Source: Olleya marilimosa CAM030 (GTDB taxonomy: Bacteria; Bacteroidota; Bacteroidia; Flavobacteriales; Flavobacteriaceae). Taken from it: a stretch of DNA of 64,000 nucleotides. The DNA is taken from positions 620,001 to 684,000 of the forward strand of contig NZ_JADR01000001.1 in assembly GCF_000518485.1 (NCBI RefSeq). Direction: 5' to 3'. Positions 46,996-56,425 of this stretch are shown here, piece after piece. A program made the position numbers and the translations under genes. Each line of letters starts with the position of its first letter. Positions within the stretch are counted from its first letter, which is position 1. Below the pieces are notes generated by a model, which was not told the origin of the DNA, did not search any database, and was given only the letters and a program-made list of their open reading frames with translations.

Positions 46996-48336
46996 TTAGT
47001 TTTTGAATAACGTAAAATAAAACGTGGTACCACTACCCTCTTGACTATCTACCCAAATAGAACCTTTATAATAAGTAATTATTTTTTTTACAATAGATAA
47101 GCCAATACCAGAGGACGATCCTGTGCTTTCTAATTTAGTAAAGACTTTAAAAATCTTGTCGTAATAATCAGATTTAATTCCAATACCATTGTCTTTGACA
47201 AAAAACTGATAATGATCCTCTTGATCTGTATAACCAACTTGTATAGTTCCTTTTTCTGGATTACCATATTTTATGGCATTTTGTATCAAGTTTTGAAACA
47301 CTTGTTTAAAACGCCAAGCGTTACCATATATACTTGGTAAATTATCTTGTACTGTTATAGTAACGTGGCTTGGTACTAATAATGTTTGAATAACCTCGTC
47401 CACGATAAGATTAAAATCAATAGATATATCTTCTGTCTCAAGCCTGTCAATGGTAGAGTAATCTAAAATTCCTTTGATTAAAAAATCCATCTTCTCTACA
47501 TTAAAAATCACTTGATGTAATGGTGTTAATGCTGCATCATCCAAAACCTCTTTGTTATCATCCATAAACCAACTTATTAAAGTGTGGATATTAATTAATG
47601 GTGCTTTTAAATCGTGAGATACAACATGAGCGTATTCATTTAACTCTTCATTTTGACGGGATAAAAACTGTAATAACTCTTCCTTTTTAGCTTCTTGCGC
47701 TTTAATGCGTTCTTCATTTTCTTTTCGCTGTATAATGTTGACTAACATATTAGCAAAAACAAATAAGATTTCTTTTTCGTGGTCATTAAACTTATTAATT
47801 TGTTTTACCGAGTCAAAACCTATAAAGCCAATTAATTCATTATTTTTAAACTTAGGTATGGTAATCAAACTTTTTATGCCTTGTGGCTCTAAAACAGCAC
47901 GCAAACCGTGTTCTCCATCCTCTGGTAGTAAACTAACATCTTCAACAAAAAAGGCCTCTCCTTTTTTATGAGCTTCTACCCATTGCGGAAAGTAATCTAA
48001 AGGCACTTGCTGTAAATTATCTATTTCAGGCTCTACGTCTTTCGCGCACCACTCATAAGTATTGGATGTTGTATTGCTTATAAAATCGTATGAAAATATA
48101 TAACTTCTATCAGACTCTACAAACTCACAAATCTGTTGTAAGGATTTATTAATCAAGTTATTAATGTCTGATAAATCCGAATTAATATACTGTGTAGAAA
48201 TACTAATTAATAATTCTTGAAAACGTATTTGTCTTTCAATAATTTTATCTTTTTCTAACTGTTGTAAGTAATTAATTTTATTAGTTTTAAGTTGTTCTGA
48301 GTGGGTTCCTAAAAGGTCTTGATAATCATTATTCAT
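46996..48336 (-). CDS. GAF-domain sensor histidine kinase (soluble)
   Basis: The protein has 446 residues from MNNDYQ at 48336. A coiled N-terminus is followed by a GAF domain (about 40-200), a HisKA helix with H241 (VVSHDLKAP) and a HATPase domain (QNAIKYGN, DNGIGIK, GIGLSIV). There is no transmembrane segment or receiver domain, so it is a cytoplasmic kinase with an unknown partner. The GAF ligand is not evident. Confidence 0.88.
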   Translation of the reverse strand: MNNDYQDLLGTHSEQLKTNKINYLQQLEKDKIIERQIRFQELLISISTQYINSDLSDINNLINKSLQQICEFVESDRSYIFSYDFISNTTSNTYEWCAKDVEPEIDNLQQVPLDYFPQWVEAHKKGEAFFVEDVSLLPEDGEHGLRAVLEPQGIKSLITIPKFKNNELIGFIGFDSVKQINKFNDHEKEILFVFANMLVNIIQRKENEERIKAQEAKKEELLQFLSRQNEELNEYAHVVSHDLKAPLINIHTLISWFMDDNKEVLDDAALTPLHQVIFNVEKMDFLIKGILDYSTIDRLETEDISIDFNLIVDEVIQTLLVPSHVTITVQDNLPSIYGNAWRFKQVFQNLIQNAIKYGNPEKGTIQVGYTDQEDHYQFFVKDNGIGIKSDYYDKIFKVFTKLESTGSSSGIGLSIVKKIITYYKGSIWVDSQEGSGTTFYFTLFKN

Positions 48337-48552
48337 AGCAAAAATCAAAATTTTAAATACGGTTAAGTTAATTTGGATTTACTAATATAATATATACATT
48401 TTTAAAATTAATATTTATGACAGTTCAAATTAACATTTTTTTAAACAATCATTTAAACACCATTGGTAACATAAGTATTTGATTAGCAAATTAGTCAGTG
48501 TTTATAGTTATAGTTTACATGTTTTATTAGGCTAAATTGTTTAAAAATCAAG

Positions 48553-48560
48553 TATATTTG
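48553..48560 (+). promoter_or_regulatory. Candidate -7 box of the outer-membrane beta-barrel gene
   Basis: TATATTTG lies 80 bp before the start at 48640. A good -33 element is not visible, so the promoter is tentative. The rest of 48349-48639 holds nothing else I can name. Confidence 0.35.
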
Positions 48561-48639
48561 TTGGGATTGAAATTGGAGTTTATTGACTCTAAATTCAATC
48601 TTTCTTTTTTACATAAAATAATTTTCAAATCAAACAATT

Positions 48640-49503
48640 ATGAAACAATTTGGAATAGTGTTAACAGCGCTATTAATTAGTAGTTTATCATTTGCTCAAG
48701 TAGAAGTCTCTTTAAGTACAGGTTATGCTGTTGGAAGTGCAGGAATGAAATTAGGAGAATCAATTAACTTATCAGAAACAGAAAACTCTTATGGTAGTTA
48801 TGGTGAAGGTGCAAACGTACAACTAAGAGGGACTTATTATTTTAATGAGTCTTTTGGTGTAGATTTAGGTTTAGGATATTTACATGGTACAGACCAAACA
48901 ATATCGGAAGTTAATGTTCCAAATCGTGAAGTAGATGCTGTTGCTAGAGCACGTGCTTTTGGAGCATCAACATCTATCGTATATAAATTTACAAACAATA
49001 TTTATGGTCGTTTTGGTGCTTTATTAAAATTAGGAGGAAAAACCGAAGCTGTAGTATATGATAAATCAGTACTTTCTCAGGCAGAAGCTGATGCTTTTGG
49101 AATCCCTTTAGGGTCTTATTCTGAGACAAATTATAAAGAAGATTTTCATGGACATTTTCCATTAGGATTTGTAGGTGCTTTAGGTTATAAATTTAACCTA
49201 AATGATAACTTAAATTTATTTGTTGAAGCTGAGTATTACGGAATTAGCTTAAAACGTAAAGACTCTGAAATTACAGAATTTAATACAGACGTAGTTTTAC
49301 CTGATGGTACTGTTGCATTTGCTGGTTTTTATAATATAGATAATTTGCCAAACGGTTATAATAAAGAAACAACTTATGTAGATAATTTATCTAATTCAAA
49401 TACGGATTCGTCAAGAAAATTATCTCAAAAAGTACCATACTCTTCTTTCGGGATTAATTTTGGTATCACTTATAGATTTAAATCTTCTAGTAAAAAACAA
49501 TAA
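48640..49503 (+). CDS. Outer-membrane beta-barrel protein
   Basis: The 287-residue protein has a signal peptide (ending SFAQ), alternating amphipathic strands with aromatic girdles and a C-terminal FGINFGITYRF barrel-closing strand. It resembles small outer-membrane barrels of Bacteroidota. Function is unknown. A perfect bidirectional terminator follows. Confidence 0.8.
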   Translation: MKQFGIVLTALLISSLSFAQVEVSLSTGYAVGSAGMKLGESINLSETENSYGSYGEGANVQLRGTYYFNESFGVDLGLGYLHGTDQTISEVNVPNREVDAVARARAFGASTSIVYKFTNNIYGRFGALLKLGGKTEAVVYDKSVLSQAEADAFGIPLGSYSETNYKEDFHGHFPLGFVGALGYKFNLNDNLNLFVEAEYYGISLKRKDSEITEFNTDVVLPDGTVAFAGFYNIDNLPNGYNKETTYVDNLSNSNTDSSRKLSQKVPYSSFGINFGITYRFKSSSKKQ

Positions 49504-49530
49504 GGGTTTTTAATTATATCCTTAATATAA

Positions 49531-49570
49531 AAAAAAAGCCTCTAAAACTTAAGTTTTAGAGGCTTTTTTT
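49531..49570. terminator. Bidirectional intrinsic terminator
   Basis: A perfect 20-bp palindrome (49531-49550 with 49551-49570), flanked by A- and T-runs, separates the beta-barrel gene from the convergent LLM oxidoreductase gene. Confidence 0.9.
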
Positions 49571-49608
49571 ATGTTTTAAAACTATTTTTGAAAAAGTTCC
49601 ATTCAATA

Positions 49609-50616
49609 CTAATTGTTTAGTTCGTCCATTATTTGGGCAAAATACTTATACGATTTTATACGATCATTAATATCATAAATATTTGATACAGCTATAAACT
49701 CGTCCGCTTTAGTTTGATCCATAAATTCCTTAATTTTAGGCTTTACAGTGTTTTTACTACCAACAAACGTATATTTTAGCATTTGATGTACTTGTGGATT
49801 TTTTAAAATTTCTCTGTAATTTTCTGTCATATCTGTTGGTGGTTGTACTGCTTGTCTTTTACCTGTAAATAAACCAACAATCATACTAATTAAAGAGGTA
49901 AATAAGCGCTCTGCTTCTTCATCTGTATCTGCAATAATAATATTTAATCCAACAATCACATAAGGATTTTGTAACACTGATGAAGGTTGAAACTTACTTC
50001 TATATATTTCCAAAGCATCCCATAAGTGGCTTGTAGCAAAATGACTGGCAAATGCATATGGTAATCCTTTTTTAGAGGCTAAATGTGCACTATCTGTACT
50101 AGATCCTAAAATATAAATAGGCACTGAGACACCTTCTGCTACTGTAGCTCTTACTTTAGACGTTGCATTATCTACTGAAAAATATTGTTGGATTTGTCCT
50201 ACCATATTAGGAAACGCATGTGCAGCTTCCATAAAGTCAGACCGAATCGCTTCTGCTGTTTCACGATCTGTTCCAGGTGCTCTACCTAAACCTAAATCTA
50301 TACGATTTGGATATAGTGTTGCTAAAGTCCCAAATTGCTCTGCAACTATTAAAGGAGAATGGTTTGGTAGCATGATTCCACCAGAACCGATGGTGATTGT
50401 AGTTGTACCCTGAGCAACATAACCAATTAATATGGAGGTTGCAGTACTACCAATATTTGTAGAGTTGTGGTGCTCTGCTAACCAATATCTTTTATAACCA
50501 AAGCTTTCGGCTTGTTGTGCTAAATGTAACGCGTTAGTATAGGTTTGCTTTAGTGTGTGATCTTGAGATACTAACGCCAAATCTAATATAGAATATGATG
50601 TTTTGTGAGTATTCAT
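49609..50616 (-). CDS. LLM-class flavin-dependent oxidoreductase
   Basis: The 335-residue protein has the luciferase-like pattern: FGYKRYWLAEHHN, TIGSGGIMLPNHSPL, LGLGRAPGTDRET and a later PIYILGSS. These are the hallmarks of bacterial luciferase-like monooxygenases with unknown substrates. It ends 38 bp from the bidirectional terminator. Confidence 0.9.
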   Translation of the reverse strand: MNTHKTSYSILDLALVSQDHTLKQTYTNALHLAQQAESFGYKRYWLAEHHNSTNIGSTATSILIGYVAQGTTTITIGSGGIMLPNHSPLIVAEQFGTLATLYPNRIDLGLGRAPGTDRETAEAIRSDFMEAAHAFPNMVGQIQQYFSVDNATSKVRATVAEGVSVPIYILGSSTDSAHLASKKGLPYAFASHFATSHLWDALEIYRSKFQPSSVLQNPYVIVGLNIIIADTDEEAERLFTSLISMIVGLFTGKRQAVQPPTDMTENYREILKNPQVHQMLKYTFVGSKNTVKPKIKEFMDQTKADEFIAVSNIYDINDRIKSYKYFAQIMDELNN

Positions 50617-50842
50617 AAATTTTATGTGCTAATATAAGTCTAATTAAGACCATACATATTACTATTACAAAGTTACATAACCTAGTAATGCAAAGCCTAA
50701 ATACAGCTATTAAACTTTTGCTAAAGCCTTCATAAAAAACTATAATATTTTGAGTATGATAAGATACACTCAGGTCTTTATAATAATTGTATTTTTGCAC
50801 TTTACTTACCTGTCAATCGTTGTAACTATAAGTCTTAAATAC

Positions 50843-51487
50843 ATGATTATACCTAAATTACATTATATAACACAAGGCGATTCCCCTAAACAAATTTTGG
50901 AAAATGTCCAGAAGGCATGCACCTCTGGAGCAGAATTAGTACAATTGCGTTACAAAAATGTATCTGAAAAAAAGTTTTTAAAATTAGCAGAAGAGGTTAT
51001 AAAGATAACATCTCATTTTCAAACTAGACTAATTATTAATGACCATTATAAAGTAGCTAAAACAATTAAAGCTGATGGTGTACATTTAGGTCCATCAGAC
51101 GTGAGCCCTACAATTACTAGAAAACATTTATATACTTGGCAAAGTATTGGTGGTACTGCTAACACTTTACAAGATTGTGAAGCTTTAATAGCTCAGGATG
51201 TTGATTATATTAGTTTAGGTCCTTTTAGATTTACTGATACTAAATCAGAATTAGGTCCAATTTTAGGTTTAGAAGGTTATACAGCAATTATCGACGTATT
51301 AAATACAACAACGCCAGTTATAGGTGTTGGAGGTATAAATACAGCAGATATTGAAGCCATTTTAAAAACAGGTATATCTGGTGTAGCTGTGTCAACTGAG
51401 ATTACTAAAAACTTTGACTCAATTAAAACCTTTAACCAATTACTAAAAGCATCTGTTATAGCAGAGCAACGTCATACTTTTGAATAA
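50843..51487 (+). CDS. thiE: Thiamine-phosphate synthase
   Basis: From the start at 50843 (MIIPKLHYIT) the protein has 214 residues. ThiE motifs are visible: QLRYKN, INDHYKVA, DGVHLG, SLGPFRFTDTK and GVGGINTADI. It couples HMP-PP with HET-P to make thiamine phosphate. The first 31 codons of the longer frame are hydrophobic and out of place. The ancestral RTK near the phosphate site is changed to FRFTDTK; as with related TenI proteins this could reduce activity. There is no TPP riboswitch upstream. Confidence 0.85.
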   Translation: MIIPKLHYITQGDSPKQILENVQKACTSGAELVQLRYKNVSEKKFLKLAEEVIKITSHFQTRLIINDHYKVAKTIKADGVHLGPSDVSPTITRKHLYTWQSIGGTANTLQDCEALIAQDVDYISLGPFRFTDTKSELGPILGLEGYTAIIDVLNTTTPVIGVGGINTADIEAILKTGISGVAVSTEITKNFDSIKTFNQLLKASVIAEQRHTFE

Positions 51488-51541
51488 CTAGCTATTAAAA
51501 CACTATACTAAATCGCATTAAAAAGCTAAATATTATAAAAC

Positions 51542-51579
51542 AAAAAAGCTATCATAATTAAAATTATGATAGCTTTTTT
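51542..51579. terminator. Intrinsic terminator (bidirectional)
   Basis: A perfect 18-bp stem (51542-51559 with 51562-51579), two-base loop and T-run, between thiE and the convergent OmpA-family gene. Confidence 0.9.
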
Positions 51580-51605
51580 TATAAGCTGAAATTAAAGTTA
51601 ACTTA

Positions 51606-53468
51606 TTAGTTAATCTTAATAGTTAATACACCTCTTCTATTTTCTGCTCTACCAGCTGCAGTAGTATTAGAAGATGCAGGTTGCGTCTCTCCTACTCCTG
51701 TAGTTGTAATAGTATCTGAAGCTAATCCTTTAGAAACTAAGTAAGCTTTAATAGCCTGAGCTCTTTTTACAGAAAGATTGTAATTATAATTTACACCACC
51801 TTTATTATCTGCGTGACCAACAATAGATACGTTATAAGTTGCATCTTTAGTCATGTTAGACGTTAATTGATCTAATATTATTTTAGCATTTAAATCAAGT
51901 TCGGCACTATCATATGCAAAGTATACTTTTCTTTCTCCTTCAATTGGATTAACAACAGGTTCAACTTCTTTAACTACTAAAGGACAACCGTTATCTGTAC
52001 CTTTTACATCAGGACAGTTATCTTTATTATCAGGGAAACCGTCTCCATCAGTATCAGGACATCCACCAAATTCAACGCTACCTTTAACTTCTGGACATAA
52101 ATCGTCTTTATCAGCAACACCATCTCCATCAGTATCAGGACATCCACCAAGACTAGCTACTCCAGCAACTTCTGGACATACATCATACTCGTTTGGTACA
52201 CCATCTCCATCAGTGTCATTATTTACTTCTTCTTTTTCAGTTCCATTACCTAATTTATACACGATACCTAAGCTATGTGCAAAATGTTTTGGTAAGTAAT
52301 CTTTAAAAGCATGCTTATAAGTAGTTTGCAAGTTTAATCCAAAATCATCATTGATGCTATATTTTAAACCAACAGCTCCATTAACAGTTCCTGCACCTAC
52401 TAAATCTGAACCGTTTGCTGCATAAGAGGTATTATAAGGACCTTCTTCAATCCAAGTATAACCTCCACCAACTGCTAAAAATGGTTGTAAATCGTTTTTA
52501 CCAAATGCATAGTTAATCATACCATCTAAACCATAATACTTAAGATTGTCTACTAATACGCTTTCATCTGCACTTCCTAAATCTCCCCATTTAGTTAACT
52601 CGTTTAAAGTACCTCTTGCTGTAATAGATAAGTTTTTGTTGAAGTTTTTAGTAACACCAACATACACACCTAAGTTCCAGTGATCGTTAAGGTTAAAAAA
52701 TTCGTCAAAATAATCGCCTTGAGGTGCATTTTCTCCAACAGGATAAACGTCAATAGCGCTTACACCAGTTTCAAAAGACCAACGGTTATCTTTTTTAGAA
52801 GTTGTAACTGACATATCAGTACTGTTTTCTTCTTTAATAGTGTCTTGTCCTAAATTATAAACTAAACCTAAACTGTGTGCCCAATGTTTAGTTAAATAGT
52901 CTTCAAATGAATGTTTATAAGTGGTCTGTAAGTTAATACCAAATCTATTAGAAACGTTATAACGTAAACCTAAAGCACCATTTGCTGTTCCTGCACCAAC
53001 TAAATCAGATCCATTAGCTGCATAAGATGTATTATATGGACCTTCTTCAATCCAAGTATAACCACCACCAACTGCTAAAAATGGTTGTAATTTTCCTTTA
53101 CCAAAAGCATAATTGATCATAGCATCTAAACCATAATATTTAAGGTTATCAACTAAGACACTTTCATCAGCAGCACCTAAATCACCCCATTTGCTAATTT
53201 CGCTAAAAGTACCTCTAGCAGAAAGTGATAAATTGTTATTAAAGTTTCTTGCAATCCCAACATAAACTCCATAATTCCAATGGTCGTTAAGATTTAAAAA
53301 TTCGTCTAAATATTCACCTTGAGGAAAATCTTCTCCTACAGGATAAACATCAATTGCAGCAAAACCAGTTTCAAAAGACCAAGTCTTTTCTGTGTTTTGT
53401 GCAAAAGAAAATTGCATACTAAATACTAGTATAAGGGTTAATGATAAAATGTTGTAAAACTGTTTCAT
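51606..53468 (-). CDS. OmpA-family protein with duplicated barrel domain and TSP3 repeats
   Basis: The 620-residue protein has a signal peptide (ending SFAQ), two tandem copies of a ~178-residue barrel domain (residues 30-207 and 230-407), three thrombospondin type-3 DTDGDG repeats (about 425-490) and an OmpA peptidoglycan-binding domain (YFAYDSAEL, GHADNKG, N-R). The two barrels share about 79% of residues by hand count, so the duplication is recent. It probably links the outer membrane to peptidoglycan. Most OmpA-family proteins of this class have one barrel. Confidence 0.9.
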   Translation of the reverse strand: MKQFYNILSLTLILVFSMQFSFAQNTEKTWSFETGFAAIDVYPVGEDFPQGEYLDEFLNLNDHWNYGVYVGIARNFNNNLSLSARGTFSEISKWGDLGAADESVLVDNLKYYGLDAMINYAFGKGKLQPFLAVGGGYTWIEEGPYNTSYAANGSDLVGAGTANGALGLRYNVSNRFGINLQTTYKHSFEDYLTKHWAHSLGLVYNLGQDTIKEENSTDMSVTTSKKDNRWSFETGVSAIDVYPVGENAPQGDYFDEFFNLNDHWNLGVYVGVTKNFNKNLSITARGTLNELTKWGDLGSADESVLVDNLKYYGLDGMINYAFGKNDLQPFLAVGGGYTWIEEGPYNTSYAANGSDLVGAGTVNGAVGLKYSINDDFGLNLQTTYKHAFKDYLPKHFAHSLGIVYKLGNGTEKEEVNNDTDGDGVPNEYDVCPEVAGVASLGGCPDTDGDGVADKDDLCPEVKGSVEFGGCPDTDGDGFPDNKDNCPDVKGTDNGCPLVVKEVEPVVNPIEGERKVYFAYDSAELDLNAKIILDQLTSNMTKDATYNVSIVGHADNKGGVNYNYNLSVKRAQAIKAYLVSKGLASDTITTTGVGETQPASSNTTAAGRAENRRGVLTIKIN

Positions 53469-53899
53469 ATTTAAATTATTTTTTATTTTAAAAATTAATT
53501 AAGCCGGCAAATTAACAACAATTGTAATCAATAAAAAACAATTGTTTTAACTAAATAAATAGCTGTCAAAACTAGGCATTATTGATATAATAATGTTTTT
53601 GCATAAGATTATTGAATCGTTAAATAATTGTATATAAATATGTTTTAAGTCCAATGTTTTTAATACTTAACTAGTAAATCTATAAAAGTTAAATTCGTCT
53701 TAAAACTTAAAAAAAGTGTTTTTAATATCAGTCAGAAAATCTACTCAAACGTTTATCAGTAAAAAAGTCCGTTGTAGTAAAAATCTTATCGAATTTAAAT
53801 TGTAGAATTTTGATTGAAGTTTCTTTTTTTTGACTGTGAAAAAAAATTAAAAATTAAATTTTAATATTTCAAAATCTCTTAAAAAACTATATTCGCAAC
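53469..53899. other. Non-coding AT-rich interval
   Basis: No gene or named repeat is seen. It must hold the divergent promoters of the OmpA-family and EamA genes. Confidence 0.5.
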
Positions 53900-54799
53900 A
53901 TGTGGATGTATTTAGGCTTATTAGCAGCACTTTTTTTAGGATTACATAACTTATGCAAAAAACACGCAGTACAAGGTAATGAAGTGTTTCCTGTACTTTT
54001 AGGTACCATAGGTTCTGGTTTTTTGTTTATTCTTCCTTTTTTTATTGGCTCTGTTTTTTTTCCGCAGGCAACCAAAAATTTAGGATTTTATATCAATAGT
54101 ATTCCTTGGCAAACGCATGGTTTTATAGTTATAAAATCAATGATTATGGCTGCATCTTGGATATTAGCCTACCAAGCTTTAAAACATTTACCTATAACTA
54201 TTGTAACACCCATAAGATCTGCTGGACCATTTTTTACTTTTATTGGCGCCATAATAATTTATAATGAAACACCTAAGTTTTTGCAATGGATAGGCTTTTT
54301 TCTTATAATTTTTTCAGTAATCTTATATTCTAGAATTGGTAAAAAGGAAGGAATTATATTTAAGAGTAATAAGTGGATATTTGCTATTGTTGGTGCTACT
54401 TTTTTAGGTGCCTCTAGTGGATTGTATGATAAATTTTTGATTCAAAGTTTAAACCTAAACCCACAAACTTTACAGTTTTGGTTTTGCTGGTATACCATAT
54501 TAATTTTGCTAGTTATCTTATCCATAACATGGTTTCCGTTTAAAGCTAAACGTCAAGCGTTTAAATGGCGTTGGACTATTATTGCGGTTGGAGTATTATT
54601 ACAAGCTGCAGATTATTTTTACTTTAAGGCTTTACAAGATCCAGACGCTTTAATCATGCTATTGTCTGCCATAAAAAGAAGTCAATTAATAATAGCTGTA
54701 GTTATTGGAGGTATAGTCTTTAAAGAACAAAATAAACGCAAAAAACTAATCCCTTTATTTGGGATTTTATTAGGTGTCTTTTTGATATTATATTCTTAA
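53900..54799 (+). CDS. EamA-family (DMT) transporter
   Basis: The 299-residue protein has about ten hydrophobic segments in two halves, with the ITIVTPIRSAGPFFTFIGA and ALQDPDALIMLLSAIKRSQLIIA patterns of EamA transporters. Substrate unknown. Its 3' end is convergent with the racemase-like gene, 22 bp away. Confidence 0.85.
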   Translation: MWMYLGLLAALFLGLHNLCKKHAVQGNEVFPVLLGTIGSGFLFILPFFIGSVFFPQATKNLGFYINSIPWQTHGFIVIKSMIMAASWILAYQALKHLPITIVTPIRSAGPFFTFIGAIIIYNETPKFLQWIGFFLIIFSVILYSRIGKKEGIIFKSNKWIFAIVGATFLGASSGLYDKFLIQSLNLNPQTLQFWFCWYTILILLVILSITWFPFKAKRQAFKWRWTIIAVGVLLQAADYFYFKALQDPDALIMLLSAIKRSQLIIAVVIGGIVFKEQNKRKKLIPLFGILLGVFLILYS

Positions 54800-54810
54800 T
54801 GAAAGTTTAT

Positions 54811-54827
54811 ATTTAGAAACTCTAAAT
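54811..54827. terminator. Small hairpin between convergent genes
   Basis: The 7-bp stem atttaga/tctaaat with a 3-base loop overlaps the end of the racemase-like gene and may end both transcripts. Confidence 0.35.
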
Positions 54828-55478
54828 AAAATCTACAGCTTCTTCAAGCTGAATCTGAGCCATATCATAAACCAATTTATTTTTGGAATTTTGTATTACA
54901 GACAACTCTGTACATGCCAAAACCACGACTCCGTTTGTTGTATATTTTTTAAGCAGATTATTAAAAATCATTAATTGCTCTTGGGTTTGTTGATTATTAT
55001 AAACCGAAATTCTTAAATTATCAATTTGAGACATTTCTTTTACGTTTGGTTGCAAAACCATTATATTTTCCGCTTCAAATTTGGATTTAATATAGTCGGA
55101 CTGCATGGTATGTCTTGTTCCAAAAAGGGTCACTTTAGCGTGTTTATTCTTTAGTATTTTAGCTATAGTTTTGGTTATAGGATGAATTATTTTGGTTGAA
55201 ATATTTAACCTGTCAATGGTTTCATGTAAGGTTATATTTGGGATTAAAATAGCGTCTATTTGCAGTTCTTCTAGGTTTTTAATACATGATTTTACAATTA
55301 TATCTAATTCTGTAGAAGTATTTGGAAGTAAATTATTTATGGTATTAAAATCTACATTTAGCATTTTAAAAGGACACGTACTAAATCCGCCATACTTTGT
55401 ATTATAAAAGGTGTTAAGCTTTTGTATATAATACAAGGTTGAAAAACTTCCTAATCCTAATAATCCTAATGTTTTCAT
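54822..55478 (-). CDS. Aspartate/glutamate racemase-like protein lacking the first catalytic Cys
   Basis: The 218-residue protein aligns with Asp/Glu racemases such as YgeA (GLLG at the start, GTRHTM and the second catalytic site ACTEL with C189). The first site, normally C-x-N-T-x-H, reads PNITLH (80-85), so the first catalytic Cys is replaced by Pro. The GGMS phosphate/substrate loop at the N-terminus is also altered. It may be an isomerase or lyase with one-Cys chemistry, or a non-catalytic relative. The start overlaps the EgtD stop by 4 bases (ATGA), so it is translationally coupled to the ergothioneine genes. Confidence 0.75.
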   Translation of the reverse strand: MKTLGLLGLGSFSTLYYIQKLNTFYNTKYGGFSTCPFKMLNVDFNTINNLLPNTSTELDIIVKSCIKNLEELQIDAILIPNITLHETIDRLNISTKIIHPITKTIAKILKNKHAKVTLFGTRHTMQSDYIKSKFEAENIMVLQPNVKEMSQIDNLRISVYNNQQTQEQLMIFNNLLKKYTTNGVVVLACTELSVIQNSKNKLVYDMAQIQLEEAVDFI

Positions 55479-56422
55479 ACTATTTCAAGGATGTAATTAG
55501 CAAAATAGTTGTTACTATCCTTTAGTTTATTTTTAATACAAAATTGTGTGTTAGCAATAATCTGATTTAAAATATCATCATTATATTTTCTAGAAATTTC
55601 TAAATGAATTTTTTCGTCTTTTGCAAAATGAAAGGTTTTATCTATAGCCTTAATATATACCTCTTGGTTTTTAATGCTTGTTAGGTAACTTTTAGCAATA
55701 CCTTCTTTTTCATTATAAGTTGGCGTATGCACAAAATTGTTTGGGTTAAAATCACCCTGTAATTCGTTATTAATTCGGTCTAATAAATTTAAATTAAAAG
55801 CAGCTGTGACACCTTGACTGTCGTTATAAGCTGGTAAAACTATAGCTTCGGGTTTTATTAAATCTACACCTAAAAATAGTTTGTCACCTAAGTTTAAATT
55901 AGCACTTAGGTTTTGCATAAATATTGATGCAATAGCATCATTCATGTTGCCAATATTAGAACCTAAAAATAGTATTACTTTGGGATGATTACTATGCTTT
56001 AAAGATTCTAAAACCTCAAAATAATCACCTTGTTTTGTTTTAACTGAAACAAAGGGTAATTCTGTTTTTAAATTGTTTTCAAGATTATCTAAGGCATTCT
56101 GAGAAATATCGACAGGTAAATAATCAAAATTATAACCTTCTTTGCTTAACAATTTAAGTAGCTCTTTGGTTTTTGTGCCATTACCAGCACCTAATTCTAT
56201 CAGTTCAAAATAGGTGTCTTTCTCTAATTTTAAAGATGCTATGATATTAGACGTTTGGTTTTTAAAAATATCATGCTCTGCTCTAGTCAAGTAATATTCT
56301 GGCAGACCCATTATTTTAACAAAAAGCGCATCTCCTTTTTTATTGTAAAAATATTTAGATGGTAAATTTTTATGTGGTGCGCTTAAACCGTTGTTTACAG
56401 CCTCTTTAAATTGTTCTATCAT
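55475..56422 (-). CDS. egtD: L-histidine N-alpha-methyltransferase (EgtD-like)
   Basis: The 315-residue protein belongs to the EgtD methyltransferase family: LPSKYFYNKKGDALF, the SAM motif ELGAGNGTKT, FLGSNIGNM and the C-terminal HLEISRKY. It would trimethylate histidine to hercynine, the first step of ergothioneine biosynthesis. EgtB is encoded 3 bp upstream and the racemase-like protein overlaps its 3' end. Confidence 0.88.
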   Translation of the reverse strand: MIEQFKEAVNNGLSAPHKNLPSKYFYNKKGDALFVKIMGLPEYYLTRAEHDIFKNQTSNIIASLKLEKDTYFELIELGAGNGTKTKELLKLLSKEGYNFDYLPVDISQNALDNLENNLKTELPFVSVKTKQGDYFEVLESLKHSNHPKVILFLGSNIGNMNDAIASIFMQNLSANLNLGDKLFLGVDLIKPEAIVLPAYNDSQGVTAAFNLNLLDRINNELQGDFNPNNFVHTPTYNEKEGIAKSYLTSIKNQEVYIKAIDKTFHFAKDEKIHLEISRKYNDDILNQIIANTQFCIKNKLKDSNNYFANYILEIV

Positions 56423-56425
56423 AAA

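Noticed and set aside
50617-50842. A possible TPP riboswitch upstream of thiE
   Set aside because: No CTGAGA or other conserved THI-box words are present before the gene start at 50843.
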